Assembly: GCA_016788285.1 (NCBI GenBank)
Contig: JAEUSW010000090.1
Span: 1-33,527 of the forward strand
Direction of reading: 5' to 3'
Origin: Flavobacteriales bacterium
GTDB taxonomy: Bacteria; Bacteroidota; Bacteroidia; Flavobacteriales_F; PHOS-HE28
DNA length: 33,527 nucleotides
Below the pieces are notes generated by a model. The model ran no database searches. It worked only from the letters and a program-made list of their open reading frames with translations, and was not told the DNA's origin. Shown here piece by piece: positions 1 to 7,929 of the stretch; within the stretch, counting starts at the first letter, position 1; each line of letters begins with the position of its first letter. Both the position numbers and the translations under genes were made by a program.

Positions 1-75
1 GAGGAGCACGGCAGCGAGCAGCAACAGCATCACCGCTTCCAGCAGCACTCCTGTGTTCTTCCGTCGTGTGCGCAT
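1..75 (-). CDS. N-terminal fragment of an unidentified secreted or membrane protein (runs off the left edge)
   Basis: An ATG at 73-75 on the minus strand opens a frame that stays open for 25 codons to the edge of the window. The visible peptide begins MRTRRKNTGV and continues into a run of Leu, Val and Ala. That is a basic N-terminus followed by a hydrophobic segment, as in a signal peptide or signal anchor. The start lies only two bases after the TGA (78-80) of the preceding gene, the same spacing as between that gene and the one before it. This argues for a translationally coupled third gene in the secreted-protein operon. No function can be assigned from 25 residues. Confidence 0.6.
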   Translation of the reverse strand, partial: MRTRRKNTGVLLEAVMLLLLAAVLL

Positions 76-77
76 GT

Positions 78-827
78 TCACTGCTTCGTTAGGCGTTGTT
101 CGCATGCCCATCCCTGGCCCTGGCATCGCAACACATAGCAACCCGGCGGCAGATCGCGGAGATCCATGATGCCGCTCACCGCGACCATGACCGGTGCGAG
201 CACCACGCGCCCTGTTCCATCCATGACCTCCACCAGTGCTGGTCCTGCTGCCGCGGGTAGCGTTACGGTAAGCGAACCATCCGTGGGATTCGGAAAGACG
301 ATCACGTGTGCATCGGCCATCTCCTCGCCTTCCGGCAATGCAGTGGCCAACGCTTCAAGCACTTCACCCGTGCGGTCCGCACCGTTCATGGAGAGGTAGT
401 AGTCGCCGTTGTGCGCGGCCGACCAGTCGTCGTTCACCAGTTCCAGTGATCCCGCGCCCGTGTGCGAGATGGTGAGCACCACCACCTCTTCACCAGCGGA
501 CCAGGGTGCACCGATCTCATCGAGCGTGGTGAAGCCGAAGCCGGCGAAGACCTGGTGGAAGAGGCTCTCCTCTTCATGGGCTTCGCCGCTGGGGGATACC
601 GTTGCGCCACAGCCCGGATCGGCCTGCACCGTCAGGATCTCCACGCTCCCATCAGCCGGCCAGCGCAGGGTGAAGGCCACGCTGCTGAACACACCGTGGT
701 GGTCGTTCTGTGGCACCAGCACCACATGGGTCTCCGTAGGCGAGGTGTGCCGCAACCGGATATCGACCAGGGTCTGGGCGTTGAGCGCTGCGGGCAGCAG
801 TACGAGGGGGAACAATGCGCGGAGCAT
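78..827 (-). CDS. T9SS type A sorting-domain protein with a possibly cohesin-like N-terminal domain
   Basis: This 249-aa protein has a signal peptide (about residues 1-17, ending in LNAQ). A beta-rich domain follows at roughly 18-150, with the pattern VAFTLRWPADGSVEILTV and later EEVVVLTISHTGAGSLELV. The C-terminal ~75 residues start with VFPNPTDGSLTV and end in DLPPGCYVLRC...RLTKQ, the classic type A sorting domain that directs cargo to the type IX secretion system. The middle domain resembles cohesin or Ig-like folds in its hydrophobic pattern (inference only). The gene starts two bases after the stop of the 482-aa dockerin-like gene and is followed two bases later by another start. The order suggests that the partner protein is made together with this surface-exposed one. 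Confidence 0.8.
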   Translation of the reverse strand: MLRALFPLVLLPAALNAQTLVDIRLRHTSPTETHVVLVPQNDHHGVFSSVAFTLRWPADGSVEILTVQADPGCGATVSPSGEAHEEESLFHQVFAGFGFTTLDEIGAPWSAGEEVVVLTISHTGAGSLELVNDDWSAAHNGDYYLSMNGADRTGEVLEALATALPEGEEMADAHVIVFPNPTDGSLTVTLPAAAGPALVEVMDGTGRVVLAPVMVAVSGIMDLRDLPPGCYVLRCQGQGWACEQRLTKQ

Positions 828-829
828 GA

Positions 830-2278
830 TCAGGGGAGTTGTTCGGTGAGCGTGTTGGTGGGAACGGAACCGCCGATGTTGCTGAGGATGGGATCGCGAT
901 CATTGGCCGATCCCGTGTACTTGGTGGAGCCATCCATGTTCACATCGGTAAGCGCGTATCCGGTGATCACGTTGGTGGGCACGGAGCCGCCGATCGCCGA
1001 GAGGATCGGGTCCCGATCGTTGTTGCTCCCGGTGTACTTCAGCATGGTATCGCGCAGCACGTTGCCGCTCCAGAGGGTCATTACGCCGTTGTTGCTCTTG
1101 CGGGCGTTCACCCCGTAGGTGGCCGTGCCGGGCTGTGTGAGATCCAGGTTGGTGACGGCACCGCTCAGTGCGACGGGGGCTGCGGACATGCAGCCGAAGT
1201 GGTTGCGGTGGCGTATGGCCACGTAGTAAGTACCGGCCGGTGCAGGGATGCGCAACGCGGAGATGCCATCAAGCTCCACCACATCGCCATCGCGTTGTAG
1301 CAACGCTGCTTTCGTCATCACACGCTGGGTGGCATCAACGCTGGAATGCAGATCAACGAGCACCCAATCCACGATCGCATTGCCGCCGGTGATCGTGAGC
1401 ACGGATGCCTGTATCGGTGGCCAGGCATAACTGCTCATGGGAACACCCAGGGCGGTGTACGGCTCCGCGAGCGGGATCAGGTTGTTCGCACGAAGGCCGT
1501 CGCCCATCATGCCGGTGCCGCTCACATAGGGACCATCGAGGAAGACGCGCGGGGCGATCAGCACGCCGGGTTCCTGCGCCAGCACCCAATGGCGGTTGGT
1601 CGCTGCGAAGCTCACCGTGCCCGTGACCTGTCGCTGCCCGGTCTGGATCTGGTTCGCGGCCAGGTTGTTCCAGGTGCCCAGGAACCATTGTCTGGCCTGC
1701 ATGGCCGTGGTCCCAGCGGCTGCATCCTCGCTTGTTCCATGGTTGAACACGACGGTGGCATCCATCAACTGCGAGCTGCTGAGCGACCAGAACCGATCGG
1801 CCATGAGCGCGCTGCCTTCGCTCCCGTTGATCTGCGTATTGCCGACCAGGAAGGGCGCAGGTGTGTTGTTGCTGGCACTGGCGTACGTGGCGGTGGAAAC
1901 ATCACGCGTGCCGGCGAACGCGCTTGTTGGCGTGATCACCAAAGGGATCGCCTGCGCTGAGCCGTTCACGAACGGTATGGAGTAGGTGGCCGCCTGGTTC
2001 ATGTTCCACACCACACCACTGCCGGTCCCGGTGTACTCGTTCACGATCCCGCCGCTGGTCACGTTGAATGCGGCCGTGGAAGGGTTGTTCATGCGCAACA
2101 GCCCGTTCAACCAGATGCGGCTGGCGGCATTCGAGATGATCACGCTCCCGGAGCACTCAAGCGTGCTGCCGCTGTTCACCTTGATGGACCGATCGCCGAG
2201 GTTGATGTTCAACTGTGCTCCCGATGATCCGGGGAGCAGGTACAGCGGCAGGAGGAACGGAAGCACGGATGGACGCAT
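830..2278 (-). CDS. Secreted protein with duplicated dockerin-like (EF-hand-type) C-terminal repeat
   Basis: I chose the ATG at 2278 (482 aa) because it places MRPSVLPFLLPLYLL directly at the N-terminus as a signal peptide. The longer open frame to 2335 would put 19 unlikely residues before it. The first ~230 residues are Ser, Thr and Asn rich and beta-like. A module from about 240 carries the motifs ARVFLDGPY, AIVDWVLVDL and AIRHRNHFGCM, which I recognise from large secreted proteins of Flavobacteriales. The tail holds two copies of KYTGSxNDRDPIL-IGGSVPTN, the second preceded by DVNMDG, a DxNxDG calcium-loop signature as in dockerins. It ends at EQLP with no T9SS sorting domain. It lies just downstream of a direct repeat that could be the LytTR operator and is coupled to the T9SS protein next to it. 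Confidence 0.75.
   Translation of the reverse strand: MRPSVLPFLLPLYLLPGSSGAQLNINLGDRSIKVNSGSTLECSGSVIISNAASRIWLNGLLRMNNPSTAAFNVTSGGIVNEYTGTGSGVVWNMNQAATYSIPFVNGSAQAIPLVITPTSAFAGTRDVSTATYASASNNTPAPFLVGNTQINGSEGSALMADRFWSLSSSQLMDATVVFNHGTSEDAAAGTTAMQARQWFLGTWNNLAANQIQTGQRQVTGTVSFAATNRHWVLAQEPGVLIAPRVFLDGPYVSGTGMMGDGLRANNLIPLAEPYTALGVPMSSYAWPPIQASVLTITGGNAIVDWVLVDLHSSVDATQRVMTKAALLQRDGDVVELDGISALRIPAPAGTYYVAIRHRNHFGCMSAAPVALSGAVTNLDLTQPGTATYGVNARKSNNGVMTLWSGNVLRDTMLKYTGSNNDRDPILSAIGGSVPTNVITGYALTDVNMDGSTKYTGSANDRDPILSNIGGSVPTNTLTEQLP
854..1039 (-). repeat. Tandem 23-codon repeat inside the dockerin-like gene (copies 854-922 and 971-1039)
   Basis: Two closely similar 69-bp units, 117 bp apart, encode KYTGSxNDRDPILSxIGG followed by SVPTN. 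The protein sequence is conserved while many third positions differ, which points to an old duplication kept by selection. The 16 residues between the copies include DVNMDG. Confidence 0.8.
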
Positions 2279-2297
2279 GGCTGTTGGTCTGTGCGGC

Positions 2298-2305
2298 CAA
2301 AAGTC
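2298..2305 (-). promoter_or_regulatory. Possible -7 element for the secreted-protein operon
   Basis: The minus strand reads GACTTTTG, one mismatch from the Bacteroidota -7 consensus TAnnTTTG. It ends 19 bases before the ATG at 2278 and lies 31 bases downstream of the direct repeat at 2337-2369. That places the repeat in the usual activator position. This is weak evidence on its own. Confidence 0.3.
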
Positions 2306-2336
2306 CTGCGATGCTGAAGGGCGCCCAAGGCGCATC

Positions 2337-2369
2337 CGATAACTGGCGGCTGCTCGCGATAACTGGCGG
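2337..2369. promoter_or_regulatory. Perfect 13-bp direct repeat, candidate LytTR-regulator operator
   Basis: CGATAACTGGCGG occurs at 2337-2349 and again at 2357-2369. The match is exact and the period is 20 bp, about two helical turns. On the minus strand each half reads CCGCCAGTTATCG. Its CAGTT core resembles the half-sites bound by LytTR-domain regulators such as AgrA, which are also direct repeats with a period of about 21 bp. The repeat sits six bases beyond the stop of a LytTR regulator gene and about 60 bases upstream of the secreted-protein operon. A related single half, CGATAAC, lies at 6262-6268 upstream of the sensor kinase. Confidence 0.5.
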
Positions 2370-2374
2370 GCGCG

Positions 2375-3121
2375 CTACTTCCCGAGGCGCTTCATCAGCT
2401 CCTCCTTCTTGCGCCGGCTCACGTCCAGTGTGGTCCCATCGCTCATCACCACCTGTCCGCCCTCGCCCTTGATGTAGCGTGCGATGTGATCCATGCTCAC
2501 CAGGTGGCCGTGATGCACGCGCACGAAGCCACTGCCATCGAGCAGCTCTTCGAACTCGCCCAGGGGGCGCGTGGCCACCAGTTCACTTCCGCCTACCAGA
2601 TGGAAGATGGTGAAATAGCGTTCCGCTTCGCACCAGATGATGTCGCTGAGCTTCACCCGTACGAACCCGTTCTGCGCGGGCACACTGATGCTGCTCACCT
2701 GTGCGCCCTGCCGTGTGGACTCCACGAGCTGTTCGATGCGACCATCACCGGCCGGTCCCGTGCGCATCTCCACCACCCGTGCGATGGCCTCGCGTAACTG
2801 GTCCACATCGATGGGCTTCAGCAGATAGTCCACGGCGGCGAACTTGATCGCCTTGATCGCATAATGATCGTGCGCCGTTGTGAACACCACGGCGAAATCG
2901 GGCCTGCCCACACGCCGCAGGAGGTCGAAGCCGCTTTCGCCCGGCATCTCCACATCCAGGAACACGAGCTGTGGCCGGTGCGTGGCGATGGCGGCAAGAC
3001 CTTCCTCCACGTTGCGGGCCTGCCCCACCAGCTTCACGCTCGCGGCGCAATACTGCTCGAGCATGAAACCGAGCTTTTCCCGCGCGTTCGCTTCGTCGTC
3101 GATGAGGATCGCGTTCAGCAT
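2375..3121 (-). CDS. LytTR-family response regulator
   Basis: This 248-aa protein has a receiver domain (about 1-120). The acidic pair is D8-D9, the phospho-acceptor D56 lies in VFLDVEMPG, T82 in VVFTTAHDHY, and the conserved K102 in YLLKPID. A LytTR DNA-binding domain follows (about 143-246), containing RVKLSDIIWCEA and FVRVHHGHLVSMDHI. It starts 13 bases after the kinase gene and is surely its partner: LytS-type kinases phosphorylate LytTR regulators. LytTR proteins bind direct repeats, and one lies immediately past its stop codon. Its likely target is therefore the secreted-protein operon downstream (inference). Confidence 0.93.
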   Translation of the reverse strand: MLNAILIDDEANAREKLGFMLEQYCAASVKLVGQARNVEEGLAAIATHRPQLVFLDVEMPGESGFDLLRRVGRPDFAVVFTTAHDHYAIKAIKFAAVDYLLKPIDVDQLREAIARVVEMRTGPAGDGRIEQLVESTRQGAQVSSISVPAQNGFVRVKLSDIIWCEAERYFTIFHLVGGSELVATRPLGEFEELLDGSGFVRVHHGHLVSMDHIARYIKGEGGQVVMSDGTTLDVSRRKKEELMKRLGK

Positions 3122-3134
3122 GGGGTCCGGGGCA

Positions 3135-6100
3135 TCATCCCTCGTCGAGTGAAAGCGTGATCACCACCCGTGTTCCGGAAGCCGCACCGGTGGCATCGCG
3201 AAGGTCGATGATCTCCACGCGGCTGTGCAAGCCGGCGTTCTTGCGCAGCAGGTCCAGCCGATCCTCCGTGAGCCGGGTGGCCTTGCTCTGGTGATCGCTG
3301 CTGCGTTTCGCGTTGATGCGCGCACTGGCCTCGCGCCCCACGCCGTCATCCTCCACAGTTATGACAAGGTCGTCGCCATGGAGCCTGAAGTCCACCTGCA
3401 GACGGCCGGGAGCGTGCTTGTGCTGCAGACCGTGCCAGATGGCGTTCTCCACGAAGGGTTGCACGAGCATTGGCGGCAGTTGCACGTCGCGATCGAGCAG
3501 CCGCGGATCGGTGGACAGGTCGAACGTGAAGGGTTGATCGAAACGCAGCGATTCCAGCTCCATGTAATACCCGAGCATCTCCACCTCCTTCTTCAGCGGC
3601 ACGGTCACCTGGTCCGTTCGGTGCAGGATCAGGCGGATGAGCTTGGCGAAGCGGTTGAGGTAACGCGAAGCCTCCTCGCTGCGCTGCATGATGATGAAGC
3701 GATCGATGCTGTTGAGGCTGTTGAACACGAAATGCGGGTCCATCTGGGCACTGAGCGCCTGCAGGCGGAGCTCGTTCATGGTGCGTGCCATGGTCTCCTC
3801 CTTCCGTTCGCGTTCGCGGATCCAGTTCAAGCGCAGGCGGAAGCTCACCATGATCAGGCCGGCAACGGCGAGCGCGAAGAGCACCCGTGCCCACAAGGTC
3901 TGCCACCACGGCGGCAGGATCACGAAGCGCATCCTTCCTTCGGGGCTCCAGTTCCCCCACTGGTCCTGCACCTTCATGCGCAAGGTGTATTCACCCGGTG
4001 CCACATTGTTGAACCGTGCGGACCCTGACGTGCTCGACACCCAGTCGCGGGTGGCGCCTTCCAGCATATAGCTGTAGGCCGGGATGGCGCGGGGCAGCGA
4101 CGCGATGCCGAATCGCAGGTCGAGCTGATCATCCACGTGGGAGAATTCCAGCTCATCACCTGGAAGCCACGACCGACGCTGGTTGTACACGAACACTTCG
4201 CGCAGATCCGGCGCACGTGGTGGTGAAGGCAGATCGAACGCGAGCGGGTCGAAACGCACCACCGTGGTCACCGTGCTGAAGAGGAAGTCATCGCTCGCCC
4301 TGGCCAGTGAGGCACTTTCGAAATCCTGGAAAGGACCACCCGCATCCACCGGCATGGCGATGAACCGTTCACGTTCCGGATCGAAGCAGGCCAGTTGATT
4401 GGACGTGCCCACCCACACGCGCCCACGAGCGTCCAATTGCATGGACTGGATCAGCGCACCGCGGAGGCCGTGCGCAAAACCGAACACCTGGGTATGGCCC
4501 GTGGCCGGTTCGAAACGCACCAGGCCGATATCGCGCACACCGAGCCAGAGGTGGCCGCTGGCATCCTCGCGAATGCTCAGCACGATGGTGCCGATCGTGT
4601 CGTGGGACAAGCCCTTCAGTTGTACCCGCGCGAACTCCCCGCTCCGCTGATCGTACCTCACAAGGCCATTGCCGCCATGACCGATCCACAGGTCACCGTT
4701 TCGCGTAACGGTGCCGCACACCAGGATCCCCTCCGGAAGCGAACGGGGATCGGCGCCGTCCGGAGCATGAACCGTGCAGCTTCCGGTACCGGGATCGATG
4801 CGCACCAGCCCCCTGCCCCAGGTACCAGCCCAGATCGCGCCCTGCTCGCCTCTGGCCATCCAGGCATAGGTGATGTTGCGCATATGCTGTGCATCCGCCG
4901 GCATTGCGGTGAACTTCCGCGCGCGCCGTGTCCGTTCATCGTATGTCCAGATACCATGGCGTGTGGCCAGCCAGAGCCCTTCATCCGAGCTGCACATGTC
5001 CAGGATGGCATTGCTTTCCTTGTCCACGGCATCGAGCAGCACGCGATCCTTCCTGCCGGTGCTGAGGTCCGCGTGCAGCAAACCCAGTTCGGTCCCCATC
5101 CAGATGCCGCCATCAAGCGCAGGTCGCATGCACGTGAGGTTGACGTCCGTGCGGTCCTGGACCAGGTCTCCCATGCGCAGCAGGGAATAAGTGAACCCGC
5201 CGTCGCTGAGCACGCTCACCCCGCCCTTCGTTGCGAACCATGTTCGCCCTTCACGGTCGATCGCCACATCGTTGATGAAGTTGCTGGCGATGGCGCCGGG
5301 GTCGTGCGGGTCGTTAACAACACGGACGACGGAGGAATCGGTCGGATCGAAGCGAAGCGGAATGAAATCCTCGCCCATCAACCAGATGAGGCCGTGCGCG
5401 TCAATGTGCATGCTTGGCCAACCCAGCAGGGTGATCTCCGGATGTCCGGGCAGGTGGGCCCACGAACGGATGGACCTGTCACCAGGTGAATACCGCCGGA
5501 TGCCTCTGCTCGCATTGCTCGTCATCCAGGTGTTTCCATTGCGGTCCGTGACCATCTGCTGCTCCTCGATCCCTTGCAGAAGCGGGTTCGCCCCCCGATC
5601 GGATCCGGAATGATGGAAGCGGCCTTCCCGCGCGTTGAAATACATGAGTTTCCGTTCCACGCTGTACGCCCAGAAACCCGTGCCGCCACTATCCGTACGG
5701 ACGATGTGACCGCCACGCAGGGGCCTGCGTCCGTCCACCACGAGGCTGTCGAACCGCTCACTCTGGGGATCGAACCGATAGAACCCGCCCTGGCCCGCGC
5801 AATAGATCATGCCGTCCGCGGTCGCACACAACGTGGGGACCGCATCGAAGAAGCCATCGCGCCTGGTCACCCAGGGCAGCGGCCAGTGCTCCCATGCACG
5901 CGAACGCGGATCGAGCTTGTACAGCCCGTGCGTGGTGCCGAGCCAGATCTGTCCGGTGCTATCGCGTGCAATGGCTTCCACATCCGGTTGCGGCCGATCC
6001 ACCTCCAACGGGACGGTGGCCAGCACCCCACCATCAAACACTGCAAGACCTTGAGAGGTCCCGATCCACAGTGCGCCACGCTCATCGAAGTGGAGGCACC

Positions 6101-6227
6101 GCGCATCTCGGTACGGGAGGCCATCGCGCTCCGTGAGGTTGCGAAAGAGCAGCGGCGTGGCCCGCCCGGATCGCGCAGGAAGCACCACGGGCAGGGCACA
6201 AAAAAGGAACAGGGCCGCTAAGCGCAC
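3135..6227 (-). CDS. Propeller / Y_Y_Y sensor histidine kinase (LytS-type)
   Basis: This 1030-aa kinase starts with GTG; an in-frame TGA lies seven codons upstream, so no earlier ATG is possible. A signal peptide (about 1-18) precedes a dozen or so repeats of the type GxLWIGTxxGL (about 25-660). They would form two beta-propellers in the periplasm. A Y_Y_Y domain follows (about 700-765, with YSYMLEGATRDWV and PGEYTLRMKV), then one transmembrane helix at about 770-793. The cytoplasmic part is a His_kinase domain with H832 in QMDPHFVFNSLNS and an ATPase domain with PFVENAIWHGL and VEDDGVGRE. It has no fused receiver or AraC domain, so it is not a hybrid HTCS regulator. It signals through the LytTR regulator just downstream. 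The stimulus is unknown. Confidence 0.92.
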   Translation of the reverse strand: MRLAALFLFCALPVVLPARSGRATPLLFRNLTERDGLPYRDARCLHFDERGALWIGTSQGLAVFDGGVLATVPLEVDRPQPDVEAIARDSTGQIWLGTTHGLYKLDPRSRAWEHWPLPWVTRRDGFFDAVPTLCATADGMIYCAGQGGFYRFDPQSERFDSLVVDGRRPLRGGHIVRTDSGGTGFWAYSVERKLMYFNAREGRFHHSGSDRGANPLLQGIEEQQMVTDRNGNTWMTSNASRGIRRYSPGDRSIRSWAHLPGHPEITLLGWPSMHIDAHGLIWLMGEDFIPLRFDPTDSSVVRVVNDPHDPGAIASNFINDVAIDREGRTWFATKGGVSVLSDGGFTYSLLRMGDLVQDRTDVNLTCMRPALDGGIWMGTELGLLHADLSTGRKDRVLLDAVDKESNAILDMCSSDEGLWLATRHGIWTYDERTRRARKFTAMPADAQHMRNITYAWMARGEQGAIWAGTWGRGLVRIDPGTGSCTVHAPDGADPRSLPEGILVCGTVTRNGDLWIGHGGNGLVRYDQRSGEFARVQLKGLSHDTIGTIVLSIREDASGHLWLGVRDIGLVRFEPATGHTQVFGFAHGLRGALIQSMQLDARGRVWVGTSNQLACFDPERERFIAMPVDAGGPFQDFESASLARASDDFLFSTVTTVVRFDPLAFDLPSPPRAPDLREVFVYNQRRSWLPGDELEFSHVDDQLDLRFGIASLPRAIPAYSYMLEGATRDWVSSTSGSARFNNVAPGEYTLRMKVQDQWGNWSPEGRMRFVILPPWWQTLWARVLFALAVAGLIMVSFRLRLNWIRERERKEETMARTMNELRLQALSAQMDPHFVFNSLNSIDRFIIMQRSEEASRYLNRFAKLIRLILHRTDQVTVPLKKEVEMLGYYMELESLRFDQPFTFDLSTDPRLLDRDVQLPPMLVQPFVENAIWHGLQHKHAPGRLQVDFRLHGDDLVITVEDDGVGREASARINAKRSSDHQSKATRLTEDRLDLLRKNAGLHSRVEIIDLRDATGAASGTRVVITLSLDEG

Positions 6228-6535
6228 GCCGCAAGATCGCGCAGTTCATCCATACCAGCGGCGATAACCATCGGTGGAAGTCAAGGGTGGTTGGTGCTGA
6301 TCAAGTCGTTGTTCTTGTTCGGTGGCTGTTACGGCGGACCGAAAGAGCAGGTGGAGTGCGTTCCGTGCGTTCTCCCACAACAGTCACACCGCGATCACCT
6401 CACCGCTCGCTGCACCGTTGTTTGCGGACAGTCATCGCAACAGGCATCCAGGAAGATGCCGTTCGGTCGGAAGTACATGCACAAGGAGCGATCGGACAAT
6501 TGGAGCACGATCCCACGTTCGTTCGTCATGCTGGG
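6228..6535. other. Gene-poor spacer upstream of the sensor kinase
   Basis: No convincing gene was found here. The 3' half of a truncated aldehyde dehydrogenase frame runs on through 6395 but has no aldehyde dehydrogenase character past 6536. Open frames on the plus strand have no recognisable start or domain. CGATAAC at 6262-6268 matches half of the direct repeat at 2337-2369, so the kinase promoter probably lies here. Confidence 0.5.
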
Positions 6536-6712
6536 TGCGATGCGCGCGAGCTTCTGCTCGTTGGCGGGGTTGATGGTGTCGAAGTACTTACCGGACTTCG
6601 GCTTCACCCACTTGCCGTTGATGAAGAGCTCGTATTGCGCGTTGATCTTGACGTGGTCGGTGGACTCGGGGGCGGGGGCGAGGGTCCAGTCGAGGGCGTG
6701 TTTCTTGGCCAT
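6395..6712 (-). pseudogene. Truncated aldehyde dehydrogenase (N-terminal remnant)
   Basis: The 105-codon frame starts at an ATG with MAKKHALDWTLAPAPES and continues through YELFINGKWVKPKSGKYF and TINPANEQKLARIA. This is the N-terminal strand region of an NAD(P)-dependent aldehyde dehydrogenase. The family pattern stops abruptly after about residue 59 (near 6536). The remaining ~46 codons, including DACCDDCPQTT, do not resemble the family, and the frame ends at 6395. A full enzyme needs roughly 480 to 520 residues, so the cofactor-binding and catalytic Cys regions are absent. The start region and a TACCTTCG promoter-like box are intact. A deletion, a rearrangement breakpoint or an assembly join at about 6536 would explain it. 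Confidence 0.75.
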
Positions 6713-6750
6713 GCGTTGGTCGCCGGAGCTGAGGGAGCGAAGGCGAGGAG

Positions 6751-6758
6751 CGAAGGTA
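6751..6758 (-). promoter_or_regulatory. -7-like element (TACCTTCG) before the aldehyde dehydrogenase remnant
   Basis: The minus strand carries TACCTTCG within CTCTACCTTCGCTCC, 38 bases before the ATG at 6712. The same core with similar flanks precedes the small ORF at 8151 and lies upstream of cysC. It fits the Bacteroidota form TAnnTTnG. Confidence 0.45.
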
Positions 6759-6768
6759 GAGCCCCCCG

Positions 6769-7850
6769 CTATCGGCCATAACGTTCGTTCAGCCGCTCGT
6801 ACACCAGTCGCATGCCTTCCGCCGCCTCGTCGCTCTGGACGTTCGCGAACACGATACAGGCGCGGTCAGCATCAGCATGCACGTGCACAACGCTCAGGAA
6901 AGTACCGGGATTCCCCCGGTGCCAGGCATGGCGCCTGCCCATCTCGTCCACCTCCCACCACCAACCCAGTGCGAAGCGCGGGGAGCCGAAGAACAGGTCT
7001 TCGCATTCCGGCGCTGGAAGGAGCGGTGAATCGCCCTTTAGCCCGCGCAACAGCTCCTGCACGAAGCGGGCATGGTCGCGCAGGCTCGCGTTGATGTTGC
7101 CCGCGGACTCCAACCAGCTCAACGTGCGGTCGTCACCGGGCGGTTCGGGGACCAGCTCCGCAGTATGTCCCCACGGTTGGAGCGTATCGCTTTGGTTGGG
7201 TGCACCAAAGGCGAAACGAACACCCAACTGCCGACCAAGCGCATCGACGAGCTGCCGGTAGCTGTGCCCGCTCGCCCTCTCCACCATCAACCCTGCGGCC
7301 ACATAGCGAGGTTGGAAAAGTTGATGCTGTCCACGCTGTTCAGTGGTTCGTGCGCGAAGCCCCAGGCGGCCAGTTGTTGACGTTGCGCTGCTTCATCACC
7401 GGACAGGTCCTCGGGGCGGGGTACCTGGTCCGTGTAGGTGTACTTGTACAGCCTGACGCGGAAGCTCAGCAGATCGCGCAGGGTGAGTTGGTGGTACTCG
7501 TTGCGGGCGCCCTTCCGCATCTCGGGGAAGAGATCGAAGAAGCGCGTGTTCCAGGAGATCCTCCCTTCGTGCACAAGTCGCGCGGCGAGAAATGCGGTGA
7601 TCGTCTTCGTGTTGGACCCGAGGCGGAACCGGTCCGTGGGCTCAGCGCGTAGTCCCGACCCAGCGCGCTTTTCCCCGAGCACCTGCATCTCCAGCACGTG
7701 CGTGGAGGATACGACCGCATACGCCAGCTCCGGGATGCGATGGGCCACGCGCAGACCGTCCACCACATCCACGGAGAGCTGGGCCTCAGCCGTCGCAGGC
7801 ATCCAGGCTGTTGCCAGGAGCAGCACGGACCATCGGAGCATGATCCGCAT
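6769..7850 (-). pseudogene. Serine beta-lactamase-like (class C / S12) hydrolase broken by a one-base frameshift
   Basis: Two minus-strand frames join at about 7306 to give one protein of about 360 residues. The first half has a signal peptide (start at 7850, or 7841) and the nucleophile motif SNTK (S79 to K82) in RLGSNTKTITAF. It then reads NFSNLAMWPQG and stops. The second half begins in another frame with YVAAGLMVERASGHSY and carries HRG in AWHRGNPGT, the third S12 motif. Restoring one base would give FSNLGYVAAGLMVER, the normal YxN-region sequence of the family (here with Phe in place of Tyr). Such proteins act on peptides or esters in the periplasm. Either the gene is inactivated or the base call is wrong. 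Confidence 0.8.
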
Positions 7851-7929
7851 GCCGATCAGGGTTGAAGACCGGACTTCGCTCGGACCCACATCAGCCGCCC
7901 ACGGTGGTCCTCCAGGTGGTTCGTGCGGC

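Noticed and set aside
6287-7094. Plus-strand frames between the kinase and the broken hydrolase, one with several Cys residues
   Set aside because: No start context, no family and no conserved pattern; most of their length is antisense to the ALDH remnant and the hydrolase.
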